The position numbers were made by a program, and so were the translations under genes. 64,000 nucleotides of DNA from CBDDFV01 sp965227335 (GTDB taxonomy: Bacteria; Planctomycetota; Phycisphaerae; Phycisphaerales; SM1A02), in the NCBI GenBank assembly GCA_965227335.1, contig CBDDFV010000001.1:248001-312000 (forward strand). The letters run 5' to 3'. Below the pieces are notes generated by a model that had not been told where the DNA came from, did no database searches, and was given only the letters and a program-made list of their open reading frames with translations. Below are positions 43,661 through 58,812 of this stretch, piece by piece (positions within the stretch are counted from its first letter, which is position 1; each line of letters starts with the position of its first letter).

Positions 43661-44836
43661 ATGTTCCTCGACCCGGTGATCCCCGCCCTGTGCGTGATCG
43701 CGATGGTGGTGCTCGCCCTCGCGATCGTGCTCCGCCGACTCCGGCAGCCGCACGTGGTGGCGTACATCCTCGCCGGCGTCATCGTCGGTCCCGGCGGCCT
43801 CGGACTTGTCGATGACCTCGAGTCGATGTCCCGACTCGGCTCCATCGGCATCGTGCTGCTCCTCTTCTTCGTCGGTCTCGAAGTCAACCTCTCCGCCCTC
43901 CTGCGCGGCTGGAAGATCGCCGTCGGCGGCACGCTCCTGCAGATCCTCTTCAGTCTCGGCGCCGTCTGGCTCCTCGGACTCTGGCTCGACTGGTCGACCA
44001 GCCGCATCGTCCTCCTCGGATTCGTGATCAGCCTCAGCAGCACCGCCGTGGTGATGAAACTGCTCGAAGATCGCGGCGAGATCGACACCCGCGTCGGACG
44101 CAACGTCATCGGCGTCTCCATCATCCAGGACCTCGCCCTCGTGCCGATGGTCCTCGTGCTGTCCTTCCTCGGCGGCGAAACCCCCTCGACCGGCATGATC
44201 ATCCGACAGGCGCTCGGCGCGGCGGGCCTCCTGGTGCTCGTCGGCTGGGTCATGCGCACGCGTCGTCTCCCCGCGCTTTCCTCCATCGCCGGCGACGACG
44301 GCGAGATGCGTCTGCTCACCGCGTTGCTGGCGTGCTTTGGTCTCGCGTTCGCCACGGGGCTCCTCGGGTTGTCGACCGCCCTCGGGGCGTTCATCGCCGG
44401 CGTGCTGGTGACGTACTCGCAGCAGGGGGCGTGGATTCGCGATCAACTCATGCCGTTTCGCGACCTGATGGTGGGGGCGTTCTTCGTGTCGGTGGGGATG
44501 ATGATCGCGCCGTCGTTCGTGGCCTCGGAATGGCGGACGATCACGGGCCTGGTCCTCGCCGCGCTGGTGACGAACACGGCGATCAACGCGGCGGTGATTC
44601 GTCTGCTGGGCGATTCCTGGCCGGGGGCGTGGTACGCGGGGGCGTTGCTGGCCCCGATCGGGGAGTTGAGTTTCCTCCTCGCCGCGCTGGGCCGCCAGTC
44701 GGGCGTGATCGGCGATTTCGGGTACCAGGCGACGGTGGTGACGATCGCGATCACGATGACGGTGAGTCCGCTGTGGATCGCGGCGTTCCGTCGTCTGGGC
44801 GGAGCGACCGAGTCCTCGCCGCCGGACGGCGTATAA
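43661..44836 (+). CDS. CPA2-family cation/proton antiporter
   Basis: The 391-residue protein has about 11-12 membrane helices and the CPA2 (KefB/GerN-like) pattern: VAYILAGVIVGPGGLGLVDD, LLLFFVGLEVNLSALL, GFVISLSSTAVVMKLLEDRG, IIQDLALVPMVLVLSFL and GAFFVSVGMMIAPSF. The Asp in SIIQDLALVP is the likely ion-binding residue. KTN/RCK regulatory domains found in KefB are absent, so this is the short form. The cation (Na+ or K+) is not determined. The stop TAA is part of the -10 box of tRNA-Pro. Confidence 0.9.
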   Translation: MFLDPVIPALCVIAMVVLALAIVLRRLRQPHVVAYILAGVIVGPGGLGLVDDLESMSRLGSIGIVLLLFFVGLEVNLSALLRGWKIAVGGTLLQILFSLGAVWLLGLWLDWSTSRIVLLGFVISLSSTAVVMKLLEDRGEIDTRVGRNVIGVSIIQDLALVPMVLVLSFLGGETPSTGMIIRQALGAAGLLVLVGWVMRTRRLPALSSIAGDDGEMRLLTALLACFGLAFATGLLGLSTALGAFIAGVLVTYSQQGAWIRDQLMPFRDLMVGAFFVSVGMMIAPSFVASEWRTITGLVLAALVTNTAINAAVIRLLGDSWPGAWYAGALLAPIGELSFLLAALGRQSGVIGDFGYQATVVTIAITMTVSPLWIAAFRRLGGATESSPPDGV

Positions 44837-44837
44837 T
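44832..44837 (+). promoter_or_regulatory. -10 box of tRNA-Pro
   Basis: TATAAT lies 10 nt before the mature tRNA 5' end and contains the antiporter's TAA stop (44834-44836). No good -35 was found. Confidence 0.6.
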
Positions 44838-44845
44838 CTCGCCGC

Positions 44846-44920
<75 letters not shown>

Positions 44921-45015
44921 TTCTCAATAACTTGTGCCGAGAGTCTGAGTTCGGCTCATCCCGCCATTTTGCATGGGGATCCGGCCGCATTCTCGTTGAG
45001 CCGGCTGGGTATTGA

Positions 45016-45552
45016 TCACCCGGTTTGTTTGGCGACATGGGTCGAGCGAAGGATTTCGTACTTCAGAGCACGCTCGCCGTCGTACCTGAATTCGCTGTGT
45101 CTGGTCATCCCACACTTCTCGAGGACGCGGATCGACGCTTCGTTCTCGGCGAGCACCAGTCCCAGGATGCGGTTGAGTTTGAGAACATCGAAACCGAACG
45201 CGATGCACGCGGAGCACGCTTCTGTTGCAATCCCCCGTCCCCAATACTCGGGCAGAAAGCGGAACCCCACATCAACCTCGTTCAGATCCGGCAGGTACTT
45301 GAGGCCGCAGAACCCGATGACAGCACGGGTTTCTTTCAGAACACAGGCCCACCGTCCGTAACCAACCGTGTCGAAATCCGGATAGTCGGCGACGGCCCGT
45401 CGAGCGTCCTCCAGTGAATTCAAAGGCGGCTCGCCGGTGAAGCGCATGACCTCGGGATGGCTATTGAGGCGATAGAACGCCTCGCAATCATTGAGGGTGA
45501 ACGCGTGGTGCTCGATTCTCTCAGTCTCTGGTCCGGATCGATACGTCTTCAT
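45016..45552 (-). CDS. GNAT-family N-acetyltransferase (RimJ/RimL-like)
   Basis: The 178-residue protein has the acetyl-CoA binding motif A as EYWGRGIATEACSACIAF and the strand preceding it, VIGFCGLKYLPDLNEVDVGF. The C-terminal VLAENEASIRVLEKCGM is the RimJ-type motif B. The substrate is unknown. Compared with its neighbours it is less GC-rich and sits next to a tRNA, so it may have been acquired. AATAAT lies 7 nt before the ATG, with no Shine-Dalgarno sequence. Confidence 0.9.
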   Translation of the reverse strand: MKTYRSGPETERIEHHAFTLNDCEAFYRLNSHPEVMRFTGEPPLNSLEDARRAVADYPDFDTVGYGRWACVLKETRAVIGFCGLKYLPDLNEVDVGFRFLPEYWGRGIATEACSACIAFGFDVLKLNRILGLVLAENEASIRVLEKCGMTRHSEFRYDGERALKYEILRSTHVAKQTG

Positions 45553-45645
45553 GCCGCGATTATTACAACTGGCACCGATGAGCGTGATCTTGAGCTCGAC
45601 GCTCTGCCGAGATCAAACGCCACGTTCTTCAACTCCAGAGGCCGA

Positions 45646-45712
45646 CCTGGCCCGCGAAGTGCGAGAAGCGAGTGTGCGGCTGGCCGGCCGCTCCGAAACG
45701 GCGAAAACCCGG
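45646..45712. repeat. copy 2 of the ~60-bp dispersed repeat
   Basis: AAGCGAGTGTGCGGCTGGCC matches 18784-18845 in the same orientation, with the flanks loosely conserved. It occupies the gap between the GNAT and DUF1501 genes. Confidence 0.5.
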
Positions 45713-47158
45713 CTAGGTGAGAATGTCGTGCACCACGTGACCGTGCACATCGGTCAGACGCATCTCGCGCCCGCCGAAGGGCACCGTCAGACGCGTGTGG
45801 TCGATCCCCATGAGATGCAGCATCGTCGCGTGCAGGTCATGGATCTCGAGCGGCTTGTCGACCGCGTGGTAACCGTACTCGTCTGTCGCGCCGTACGTCA
45901 TCCCCGGTTTCACGCCGCCGCCCGCCATCCACATCGTGAAGCCGAACGGATTGTGATCGCGTCCGTTGGCGCCCTGGGCGAACGGCGTGCGTCCGAACTC
46001 GGCCCCCCAGATGACAAGCGTGGTGTCGAGCAGGCCGCGCCGCTTGAGATCGGTCAGCAGGCCGGCGATCGGCTGGTCGACGGCGCGGGCGTTGGTCTCG
46101 TGGGACTCCCGGAGATTGACGTGCTGGTCCCAGCGGTCGTTCCCGTTGATCGCGGGACAGGTGAGTTCGATGAAACGCACGCCCCGTTCGACGAGCCGCC
46201 GCGCGATGAGACACTGCATCGCGTAGGTCTGCGTCGGCGCGAACTCGGCGTCAAGTCCGTAGAGCGATTTCGTCTCGTCCGTCTCCCCGGAGATGTCCAT
46301 CAGTTCGGGCGTCGCCGCCTGCATGCGGAACGCGAGTTCATAATTCCGGATTGCGGACTCGACCGCGTCGTGGCGCCCGGTGCGGGTCTGAAACTCCGCG
46401 TCAAGCTGACCGATCAGGTCGAGCTTGCGGCGTTGCAGATCGGTCGTGGGCTCCGTGGGCGTGATGTTCGCGACCGCCTCGCCGTCGGGGCGGAAGATCG
46501 ATCCCTGGTGCGTCGCGGGCAGGAAACCGTTGCCGAAGCAGTCGAGCCCGCCGGGCGGAATCAGCCCGCCGTTGAGCACCACGAAACTCGGCAGGTTGTC
46601 CGCCGCGGACCCGAGCCCGTAACTCGCCCACGCCCCCATCGACGGCCGGCCCGACAACCCGAGTCCGGTATGCAGAAAGTAGTTCGCGTTGGTGTGCTCG
46701 GAGAACGGCGATGTCATCGACCGGATCACGCAGAGATCATCCGCCCGCTGCGCGACGTGCGGAAACAACTCGCTCACTTCGAGCCCGCACTCGCCGTAGC
46801 GGCCGAACCGCCACGGCGACGCCAGCGTCGCGCCGTTGTTCTCGAACTGCGTCCGCTCCATCTTCATCGCGAACGGCTGGCCGTCATCCGCCAGCAGGCG
46901 CGGCTTGGGATCGAACGTATCGACCTGCGACGGACCGCCGTCCATGTAGAGGAAGATCACGCTCTGCGCACGCGGCGGATGGTGGGGGAGCGGCAGCGGC
47001 TGACGCGCGCGTCCGAGCGACGGCAGCCCGTCCGCCATCGCCCCCCGACCCGGACCCAGCAGACCCGCGAGCGCAAACGCGCCGAAGCCGGCCGCGCCCT
47101 GGCGCAGCATGTCCCGTCGCGTCATCGGCGTCTCGAGATATCGTCCGCAGTGGGCCAT
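45713..47158 (-). CDS. DUF1501-family exported protein (sulfatase-like)
   Basis: The 481-residue protein has a twin-arginine signal (MTRRDMLRQGAAGFGAFALA) and the DUF1501 core: VIFLYMDGGPSQVDTFDPKP, RFIELTCPAINGNDRWDQH, LDTTLVIWGAEFGRTPFAQG, GRDHNPFGFTMWMAGGGVKPG and a C-terminal LHLMGIDHTRLTVPFGGREM. It belongs to the alkaline-phosphatase superfamily with putative metal residues. In Planctomycetota this is nearly always paired with a PSD1/DUF1549-DUF1553 gene, as here; the joint role is unknown, perhaps surface sulfatide or polysaccharide processing. The N-terminal ATG at 47158 may be 11 residues upstream of the true start (ATG at 47125). Confidence 0.92.
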   Translation of the reverse strand: MAHCGRYLETPMTRRDMLRQGAAGFGAFALAGLLGPGRGAMADGLPSLGRARQPLPLPHHPPRAQSVIFLYMDGGPSQVDTFDPKPRLLADDGQPFAMKMERTQFENNGATLASPWRFGRYGECGLEVSELFPHVAQRADDLCVIRSMTSPFSEHTNANYFLHTGLGLSGRPSMGAWASYGLGSAADNLPSFVVLNGGLIPPGGLDCFGNGFLPATHQGSIFRPDGEAVANITPTEPTTDLQRRKLDLIGQLDAEFQTRTGRHDAVESAIRNYELAFRMQAATPELMDISGETDETKSLYGLDAEFAPTQTYAMQCLIARRLVERGVRFIELTCPAINGNDRWDQHVNLRESHETNARAVDQPIAGLLTDLKRRGLLDTTLVIWGAEFGRTPFAQGANGRDHNPFGFTMWMAGGGVKPGMTYGATDEYGYHAVDKPLEIHDLHATMLHLMGIDHTRLTVPFGGREMRLTDVHGHVVHDILT

Positions 47159-47171
47159 CGGGACGCGACTC

Positions 47172-50192
<3,021 letters not shown>

Positions 50193-50255
50193 ACTCGCTA
50201 CGATAGTCGGTCGTCGAATCGGAGCAAGGAATTCGTTCGACGGTTGAGGTGCGAG

Positions 50256-51623
50256 ATGGTCGTGTGGTCGACAGTGATGAGCCTCGGGAACGGCGGCCTG
50301 GACGGCGGAATCGTCGGCGCGATGGTGTTTGATCAGGCGGCGTGGCTTCGTTTCGTGGGCCGACTGCATCCGCTGGTCGTGCACTTTCCGATCGCGCTGC
50401 TGCTCGTGGCGGCGCTGCTGGAGATCGCACGAACGGTGCGACGACGCACCGACCGCCCGCCGGGACCCGGACCGGCGACGATGACGTGCCTCGCGTTCGG
50501 CGCGGTCGGCGGCGCGGCGGCGGCGTTCAGCGGCTGGACGCTGGCCGAGAGCGTCGGCGGCGATGAGGCGGATCTGCATCGGTGGCTTGGCGTCGCGGCG
50601 TCGGGGATCGCGATTGTCGCCCTGCTGTCAGGCGTCGCCGCGCGACGAAGCACGCGGATGACGACCATCTACCGGTTGACGATCCTGCTCACCGCGGGTC
50701 TGGTCGGCGCGGCCGGGCACTTCGGCGGCTCGCTCGTACACGGTTCGGGGTATCTCCTCGGCGCGTTTCGCGCGCCCGTTTCGGATGATCCCGTCGTGCG
50801 CACGTCGCTGATCAACACGATGCCGACGGCAGTCGAGACACGCTGTCTCGACTGCCACGGGCCGGAGCGTCAGAAGGGCGGCGTGCGGTTCGACACGGCG
50901 GCGGGGCTGCTGGCGATCGGGTCGAACGGACCAATCATCACGCCCGGCGATCCGGACGAGAGCGAACTCGTGCGCCGGATCCAACTGCCGCCTGATGATC
51001 CGGGAATGATGCCGAAGGGCGACGAGCCGTTGTCCGCAGAGGAGATCGCGGCGATTCGCGCGTGGATTGCCGGGGCGTCGGCGGCCGGGCCGTCGGAACC
51101 GACCGAGCCGCTGGCGACGGACGATCATTCGACGATCGACGCTGACGCGCGGGACGCGGCGCTGGAGCGACTGCGCGACGCGGGGGTGTTTGCGATGCGG
51201 CTGGCGGCGTCGTCGCCGCACGTGCTGGTTCGTTTCGATCTCGCCGAGCGGCCGGCGACGGATGCGGATCTCGACCTGCTGCGCGGTCTGGAGACGTCGC
51301 TGGTCGATCTCAACCTGAACGGGGCGGAATTGTCGGACGCGGGACTGGCGCGGCTGGAGTCGTTCGAGGCATTGGAGCGTCTGAGCCTGGCGGAGGCGTC
51401 GATCTCGGCGGCGGGTCTGCCGTCGCTCGCGCGGCTGCCGCGCCTGCGGGTGCTGAACCTGCGGGCGACGTCGGCGGATGACGAGGCGATCGCGGGGCTG
51501 GCGTCAGCGCCGGGGCTGGAGCAGGTGGTGGTGTGGGGGACGTCGGTGACGGCGGACGGCGCGGCGGCGTTGCGGGGCGCGCGGCCGGAACTGGAGATCA
51601 TCGGCGCGCCGGGGCCGGAGTGA
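50256..51623 (+). CDS. membrane cytochrome protein with DUF2231-like and leucine-rich-repeat regions
   Basis: The 455-residue protein begins with four or so membrane helices, starting LHPLVVHFPIALLLVAALLE as in DUF2231. It continues with a haem c motif (CLDCHGPERQKGGVRFD) typical of planctomycete cytochrome domains. The last third is a leucine-rich repeat (LVDLNLNGAELSDAGLARLE; LERLSLAEASISAAGLPSLA; LRVLNLRATSADDEAIAGLA). GAGG lies 6 nt before the ATG. It diverges from the PSD1 gene across 63 bp, and both are likely exported electron-transfer or binding proteins of the same process. Confidence 0.88.
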   Translation: MVVWSTVMSLGNGGLDGGIVGAMVFDQAAWLRFVGRLHPLVVHFPIALLLVAALLEIARTVRRRTDRPPGPGPATMTCLAFGAVGGAAAAFSGWTLAESVGGDEADLHRWLGVAASGIAIVALLSGVAARRSTRMTTIYRLTILLTAGLVGAAGHFGGSLVHGSGYLLGAFRAPVSDDPVVRTSLINTMPTAVETRCLDCHGPERQKGGVRFDTAAGLLAIGSNGPIITPGDPDESELVRRIQLPPDDPGMMPKGDEPLSAEEIAAIRAWIAGASAAGPSEPTEPLATDDHSTIDADARDAALERLRDAGVFAMRLAASSPHVLVRFDLAERPATDADLDLLRGLETSLVDLNLNGAELSDAGLARLESFEALERLSLAEASISAAGLPSLARLPRLRVLNLRATSADDEAIAGLASAPGLEQVVVWGTSVTADGAAALRGARPELEIIGAPGPE

Positions 51624-51634
51624 AGCGAGCGGGG

Positions 51635-53224
51635 TCAGCGATCCACCCGTCCCGCCGGCTTGGGATCTTCGAACGCGCGGTTGTCCTCCGTCGGTTCCGG
51701 GTCGCCCATCCGGGGCGGTTCGAATTCGACGGGGTACTCCGGCCGCGGGATGTACATCGCGTTGATCCACTCGATCGTCTTGTCGAGCAGTCGGCGGTTG
51801 GAGCGTCGGAAGATCGGGCGCCAGCCTTCGACGTTCGGGTGCGGCCGACGGGCTTCGGCCCGCGGGAGGCCGTACTGGACGATCAACGACATCAGCGGTT
51901 CGTCGTAGTTGATCAGGGGATAGTCGGGATCGGTTTCGAGGCGTTCGAGGATCAGGAAGTTGGTGTAACGAACGCGGGGCTGTTTCGAGTTGCGTCGGTG
52001 GAGGAACAACTCGCCCGCATGCACGCCGCCGTGGCAGCGGGTGCTCGCGCAGCCGTTGATCAGCCACGCATCGTGGACGTCGAGACGGAAGCGGTTGAGC
52101 GCCTCCGGCTCGGTGAGCACCTGGATCTGCGGGTAGAACTCTCGCGCCCGGAGGGCGAAGATCAGGCGGGTGAAGTCCTCGGCGTCGCCGCGCAGGAGGC
52201 GGTCGCGGGCGGCCTGGCCGACCGGCACCACGGAGCGCGAGCCGTACTTTTCGAGCACGGCGCGTCGGGTGTCGGCGTCGACCTGCAGGCGGGGCGGGTT
52301 GTCGAAGTCGATTTCGTAGACGCGGATGATGTTGACATCGGCGCTCGTGAGAATCTGGTCGGGCATCAGGTCCGCCGCATTGACGGGACCGACGTCCCTT
52401 CCGGGACGCTGGTTGATCGGCGTGTCGCCGGCGGGCGTCGTGGGGCGAGCGGCGGGAGCTGTTTCGCGATCGTCAAGCAGCGCGACCTGGGCGTCGATCA
52501 GTCGGCGGAGGGGGACGAGCCCGGCGAGCGTGGGGGCGTCGCGTTCGAGGGCGACGATCTCTCGTTGGGCGAGGCGGTAGCGTTTCTGCTCGAACAGCCA
52601 GCGGCAGAGGGTCAGCCGGCGTTGATGCTGATTGGGCTGGATGGACGACTTGAGCTTCGCGTACTGCTCTTCGAAGGGCGGGCGCAGTTCGACGTAATCG
52701 ACGACCTCGCGATCGAGGACGTGCTCGATGCCGTTGACGCGGACGACGACGCGGTCGAAGGTGTCCTCGAGGATCTCGCCCTCGCGGGACGGCGCCTGCC
52801 GCATGTGCACGACGCCCTGCTGGCCGGGTTTCGGATCGACGAGCCGGCAGATCTGGCGGACGCGGTGCTTCTGGTAGCTGCGGAGTTCGTTGTTGCGGCC
52901 GCGCACGACGATGATGTCGTCGTCCTCGAACGCGACCACGCCGGCGAACGTCTCCTTGCGGTTGACGTAGAGGATGACGCGTTCGGGATCGGCGGGGGTC
53001 GCGGCGTCGGGTTCGGTCTCATCGCCGAGCGCGCGGAGGGGCGGCGCGGCCGGGTCTGTCTTCGGCGTCTCGTCGTCGCTCGTTTCGGTCGATTCCTGCG
53101 GCGCGGCGAGGACGGCGGGGGCCGGACCGCCGTGCAGCAGGGCGCCGAGGGCGAGACCGCCCGTCAGGCCACAGAACGCCAACCGCCCGAAACGGGACCA
53201 CTTCTTCGTTGCATGTCGTGTCAT
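51635..53224 (-). CDS. secreted planctomycete protein with CX4CH haem-like motif
   Basis: The 529-residue protein has a signal peptide (RLAFCGLTGGLALGALLHGG) and a Pro/Thr/Glu-rich stretch, then a middle part with SHD1-like beta strands (RVILYVNRKETFAGVVAFED) and a C-terminal domain with NGCASTRCHGGVHAGEL. CASTRCH is a CX4CH, an alternative haem c attachment spacing, though a haem role is not proven. No family is assigned. TATAAT at 53276-53281 and a leader of about 45 nt precede the ATG. Confidence 0.72.
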   Translation of the reverse strand: MTRHATKKWSRFGRLAFCGLTGGLALGALLHGGPAPAVLAAPQESTETSDDETPKTDPAAPPLRALGDETEPDAATPADPERVILYVNRKETFAGVVAFEDDDIIVVRGRNNELRSYQKHRVRQICRLVDPKPGQQGVVHMRQAPSREGEILEDTFDRVVVRVNGIEHVLDREVVDYVELRPPFEEQYAKLKSSIQPNQHQRRLTLCRWLFEQKRYRLAQREIVALERDAPTLAGLVPLRRLIDAQVALLDDRETAPAARPTTPAGDTPINQRPGRDVGPVNAADLMPDQILTSADVNIIRVYEIDFDNPPRLQVDADTRRAVLEKYGSRSVVPVGQAARDRLLRGDAEDFTRLIFALRAREFYPQIQVLTEPEALNRFRLDVHDAWLINGCASTRCHGGVHAGELFLHRRNSKQPRVRYTNFLILERLETDPDYPLINYDEPLMSLIVQYGLPRAEARRPHPNVEGWRPIFRRSNRRLLDKTIEWINAMYIPRPEYPVEFEPPRMGDPEPTEDNRAFEDPKPAGRVDR

Positions 53225-53312
53225 AGGGTTCGGTTCGTCGCCTCAGCACGCCGCGGGGCGAAGCGCGACGACCCGATTATACGGGACGGGGCCCGCGCGG
53301 GGCCCCCACGGT

Positions 53313-53540
53313 TCAGGCGAGAACGTCGAGCAGTTCGCCGGTGAGCTTCAGACCGGCGATCTTCGCCCCGGCGGCCATGATGGCCTGGCCTTCCTGCTCA
53401 AGCAGTTTCGCGGCGGTTTCCAGCTCGGGAACGCCGAGATTGGCGATCTCCAGCCCCGTCTGCTGCTGACGCGCGGCGAGGGTCGTCCGCCAGCCGGCGG
53501 CGATGGCGGACAACGGGGATGTGGCGGCGCCGATCTGCAT
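53313..53540 (-). CDS. small helical protein, 75 aa
   Basis: A Leu/Ala-rich sequence with the helices AIAAGWRTTLAARQQQTGLE and ELETAAKLLEQEGQAIMAAG. There is no signal peptide or family match. The size and position between two unrelated genes suggest a real but uncharacterised gene; coding support is moderate only. Confidence 0.45.
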   Translation of the reverse strand: MQIGAATSPLSAIAAGWRTTLAARQQQTGLEIANLGVPELETAAKLLEQEGQAIMAAGAKIAGLKLTGELLDVLA

Positions 53541-53632
53541 CAGAAAGGGGATCGGCGGTCCGGGGGCGCGGCTTGAGCGTCGGCCGCCGCGGAAACGGGC
53601 GTCCGGCTTCAGAGGCGGTCTTATCGGTCGTC

Positions 53633-56584
<2,952 letters not shown>

Positions 56585-56609
56585 GGGGGCGACCAACTCT
56601 GGCGGCCGG

Positions 56610-56631
56610 CCGGAAACTCCGCCGTTTCCGG
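56610..56631 (-). promoter_or_regulatory. hairpin in the glutamate dehydrogenase leader
   Basis: CCGGAAAC and GTTTCCGG form a perfect 8-bp stem around TCCGCC, 26 nt before the ATG at 56584. It may shape mRNA translation or stability. Confidence 0.45.
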
Positions 56632-56682
56632 GTCGGGGCCGCTTTGGGTTGAAACCGATGAGTGTATGCATATCGTGTCTCC

Positions 56683-57603
56683 ATGGAACCGCGGACCGCA
56701 GTCACTCTCGGAAATTTTGACGGCCTTCACCGCGGTCACGCCGCCCTCATCGCCGCCGCCCGGGCCGCAGTCGGACCCGAGGGACGCGTCGTCGTCCTCG
56801 CCTTCGATCCCCATCCCGCCGCCGTTCTCCGACCCGACGCCCGACCAGCCCGCCTTACGACCCTCGAAACGCGGCGCCGCTGCGCCATCGAGGTCGGGGC
56901 CGACGAGCTCCTCCCGCTCGAACCCACCCGCGAACGACTCGGTCAGACCCCGAACGAATTCCTCGACGACCTCGTGCGGGAACATCGCCCCGATGTCATC
57001 GTCGAGGGTCCCGATTTCCGCTTCGGACGCGCCCGGGCCGGCGATGTCGAAACCCTGCGTCTCCGCGGACGCGACCTCGGCTTCGACACCGTCGTCGTCG
57101 ACCCCGTCGACGTCGCCCTCGGGAATCAGCAGCTCGTCCGCGTCAGCTCGACCATGATCCGACGCCTCGTCGCGGCGGGCCGCGTCGGCGACGCCCGACG
57201 TCTGCTCGGACGGCCGTATGCGCTCGAAGGCGCCGTCGTGCGCGGCGAGCAGCGGGGGCGCACGATTCACATCCCCACCGCCAACCTCGATCCCGGCGAT
57301 CTTCTGCTTCCCGCCGACGGCGTGTACGCGGGCGTTGCGAACGGTCCGGACGGACGCGTGCGGCCCGCCGCGATCTCGGTCGGACGCAAGCCGACCTTCG
57401 GCGAACACGCGCGTCTGTGCGAAACGCATCTCGTCGATTACGACGGGCCGGTCGATCGGTACGAATGGCCGATGACGGTCCGGTTCCACCACTGGCTGCG
57501 CGACCAGGTCCGCTACGACGGCGTCGACGCGCTGATCGATCAACTTCAGCGCGACATCGCGCGCACGCGGGAGCTCGCCCAACGTGACCACGCCGCCGCC
57601 TGA
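56683..57603 (+). CDS. ribF: bifunctional riboflavin kinase / FAD synthetase
   Basis: The 306-residue enzyme has the N-terminal FAD synthetase domain (VTLGNFDGLHRGHAALIAA; VEGPDFRFGRARAGD; VSSTMIRRLVAAGRVGDARR) and the C-terminal riboflavin kinase domain (GRTIHIPTANLDPGDLLLPA with the PTAN motif, then VYAGVANG and ETHLVDYDG). It makes FMN and FAD in the cytoplasm. TATCGT at 56671-56676 ends 6 nt before the ATG, again leaderless. The DHH phosphoesterase gene overlaps its end by 20 bp. Confidence 0.95.
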   Translation: MEPRTAVTLGNFDGLHRGHAALIAAARAAVGPEGRVVVLAFDPHPAAVLRPDARPARLTTLETRRRCAIEVGADELLPLEPTRERLGQTPNEFLDDLVREHRPDVIVEGPDFRFGRARAGDVETLRLRGRDLGFDTVVVDPVDVALGNQQLVRVSSTMIRRLVAAGRVGDARRLLGRPYALEGAVVRGEQRGRTIHIPTANLDPGDLLLPADGVYAGVANGPDGRVRPAAISVGRKPTFGEHARLCETHLVDYDGPVDRYEWPMTVRFHHWLRDQVRYDGVDALIDQLQRDIARTRELAQRDHAAA

Positions 57604-58642
57604 CTTCGAATACGTGACCAACGCGACGTTCGCCGACCTCGCCCGCCGGCTCGGCGAAGCGCAACGGGCGGTGATCCTGACGCACGGCAAGATCGACGGC
57701 GACGCGATCGGGTCGGCGCTGGGCGTCGGCCGCGCTCTGCGCGAGCGGGGCGTGCGGACATCGATCCACCTCGCGGGTCCGGTCGATCGCAATCTCCTCG
57801 AACTCGTGACCGACGAGGACGAAGTGCATCGGCTGGAGGAGGATGGTCCGCCGCCGGACGAGGCGGACACCGTGGTCGTCGTCGACACCGGGTCGTGGAC
57901 GCAGCTGCACGACTTCCACGACTTCCTCAAGGCGCAGCGCGACAAGACCCTGCTCATCGATCATCACGCGCGGGGCGATGACGTCGCGTTGATGCGGATC
58001 ATCGACGTCAGCGCGGCGTCGGCGTCGATCCTCGTGCTCGAACTCCTCGATGTGATGGGCGTGACCATCACGCCGGAGATCGCGGAGCCGCTCTTCACCG
58101 GGATCGCGACGGACACGGGATGGTTCCGGCACAACAATGCGGACCCGCGGGCGTTCCGGGCGGCCGCGCGTCTGATGGACGCCGGGGCGGACAAGGCGAA
58201 GCTCTACGCGCTGATCGAGGCGAACTACCGTCCGCAGCGGATCATGCTGATCGGACGGGCGCTGGCGTCGATGGAGCTGGCCGCGGACGGCGCGGCGGCG
58301 GTGATGACGCTCACGCAGCAGGATTTCGCCGAGACGGGCGGCGACATCGGCGACCTGCCCGGGGTGGTGAACATGCCGCTCGACGCGGGGAGCGTACGGG
58401 CGTCGATCTTCCTCACGGAGACGGAGCCCGACCACACGAAGATCAGCTTCCGCTCCAAGCCCACGCCGCCCGGCGGGACGCCGCACGTGCTGAACGATGT
58501 GAACCTCCTTGCGTCGAAGTTCGGCGGCGGCGGTCACAAGCACGCGGCGGGAGCGAAGATCGACAAGCCGATCGCGGAGGCGAAGCGTGAGGTGCTCGCG
58601 ATGATCCGGCGGTTCGAACGCGGGGCGGAACGCGCCGGCTGA
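57584..58642 (+). CDS. DHH-family phosphoesterase (NrnA-like)
   Basis: The 352-residue protein has the DHH-DHHA1 pattern: ILTHGKIDGDAIGSALGVGR, VVVVDTGSW, LLIDHHARGDDVALM, a linker, ATDTGWFRHNNADPRA, and the DHHA1 motif FGGGGHKHAAGAKI. The length and GGGGH motif fit NrnA/nano-RNase or pAp-phosphatase types. The DHH triad is seen as LIDHHARGD; the first motif lacks the usual P of HxxPDGDA (IDGDA). GTG 57584 is the start and overlaps ribF by 20 bp, so the genes are translationally coupled. Confidence 0.9.
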   Translation: MTTPPPDFEYVTNATFADLARRLGEAQRAVILTHGKIDGDAIGSALGVGRALRERGVRTSIHLAGPVDRNLLELVTDEDEVHRLEEDGPPPDEADTVVVVDTGSWTQLHDFHDFLKAQRDKTLLIDHHARGDDVALMRIIDVSAASASILVLELLDVMGVTITPEIAEPLFTGIATDTGWFRHNNADPRAFRAAARLMDAGADKAKLYALIEANYRPQRIMLIGRALASMELAADGAAAVMTLTQQDFAETGGDIGDLPGVVNMPLDAGSVRASIFLTETEPDHTKISFRSKPTPPGGTPHVLNDVNLLASKFGGGGHKHAAGAKIDKPIAEAKREVLAMIRRFERGAERAG

Positions 58643-58755
58643 GCATCGTCGCACGTTCGCCCCGACCCCCGCCTCCGCCGGGATCAACCCCCGACGACCC
58701 CGCTTCGCGACGACGTCCTGCGTCCGCGTCGGCGACGCGCCGGTGACGACGGATG

Positions 58756-58784
58756 AAAAACAACCCCCGGCAAAGCCGGGGGCT
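58756..58784 (-). terminator. REP-like palindrome, copy 3, acting as clpC terminator
   Basis: On the minus strand AGCCCCCGGC-TTT-GCCGGGGG (58784-58764) is followed by TTGTTTTT, an ideal intrinsic terminator about 30 bp beyond the clpC stop at 58813. The stem matches the REP-like copies at 40776 and 42131. Confidence 0.8.
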
Positions 58785-58812
58785 GGGGGTAGGTTCACGA
58801 TTGGTCGGCCGA

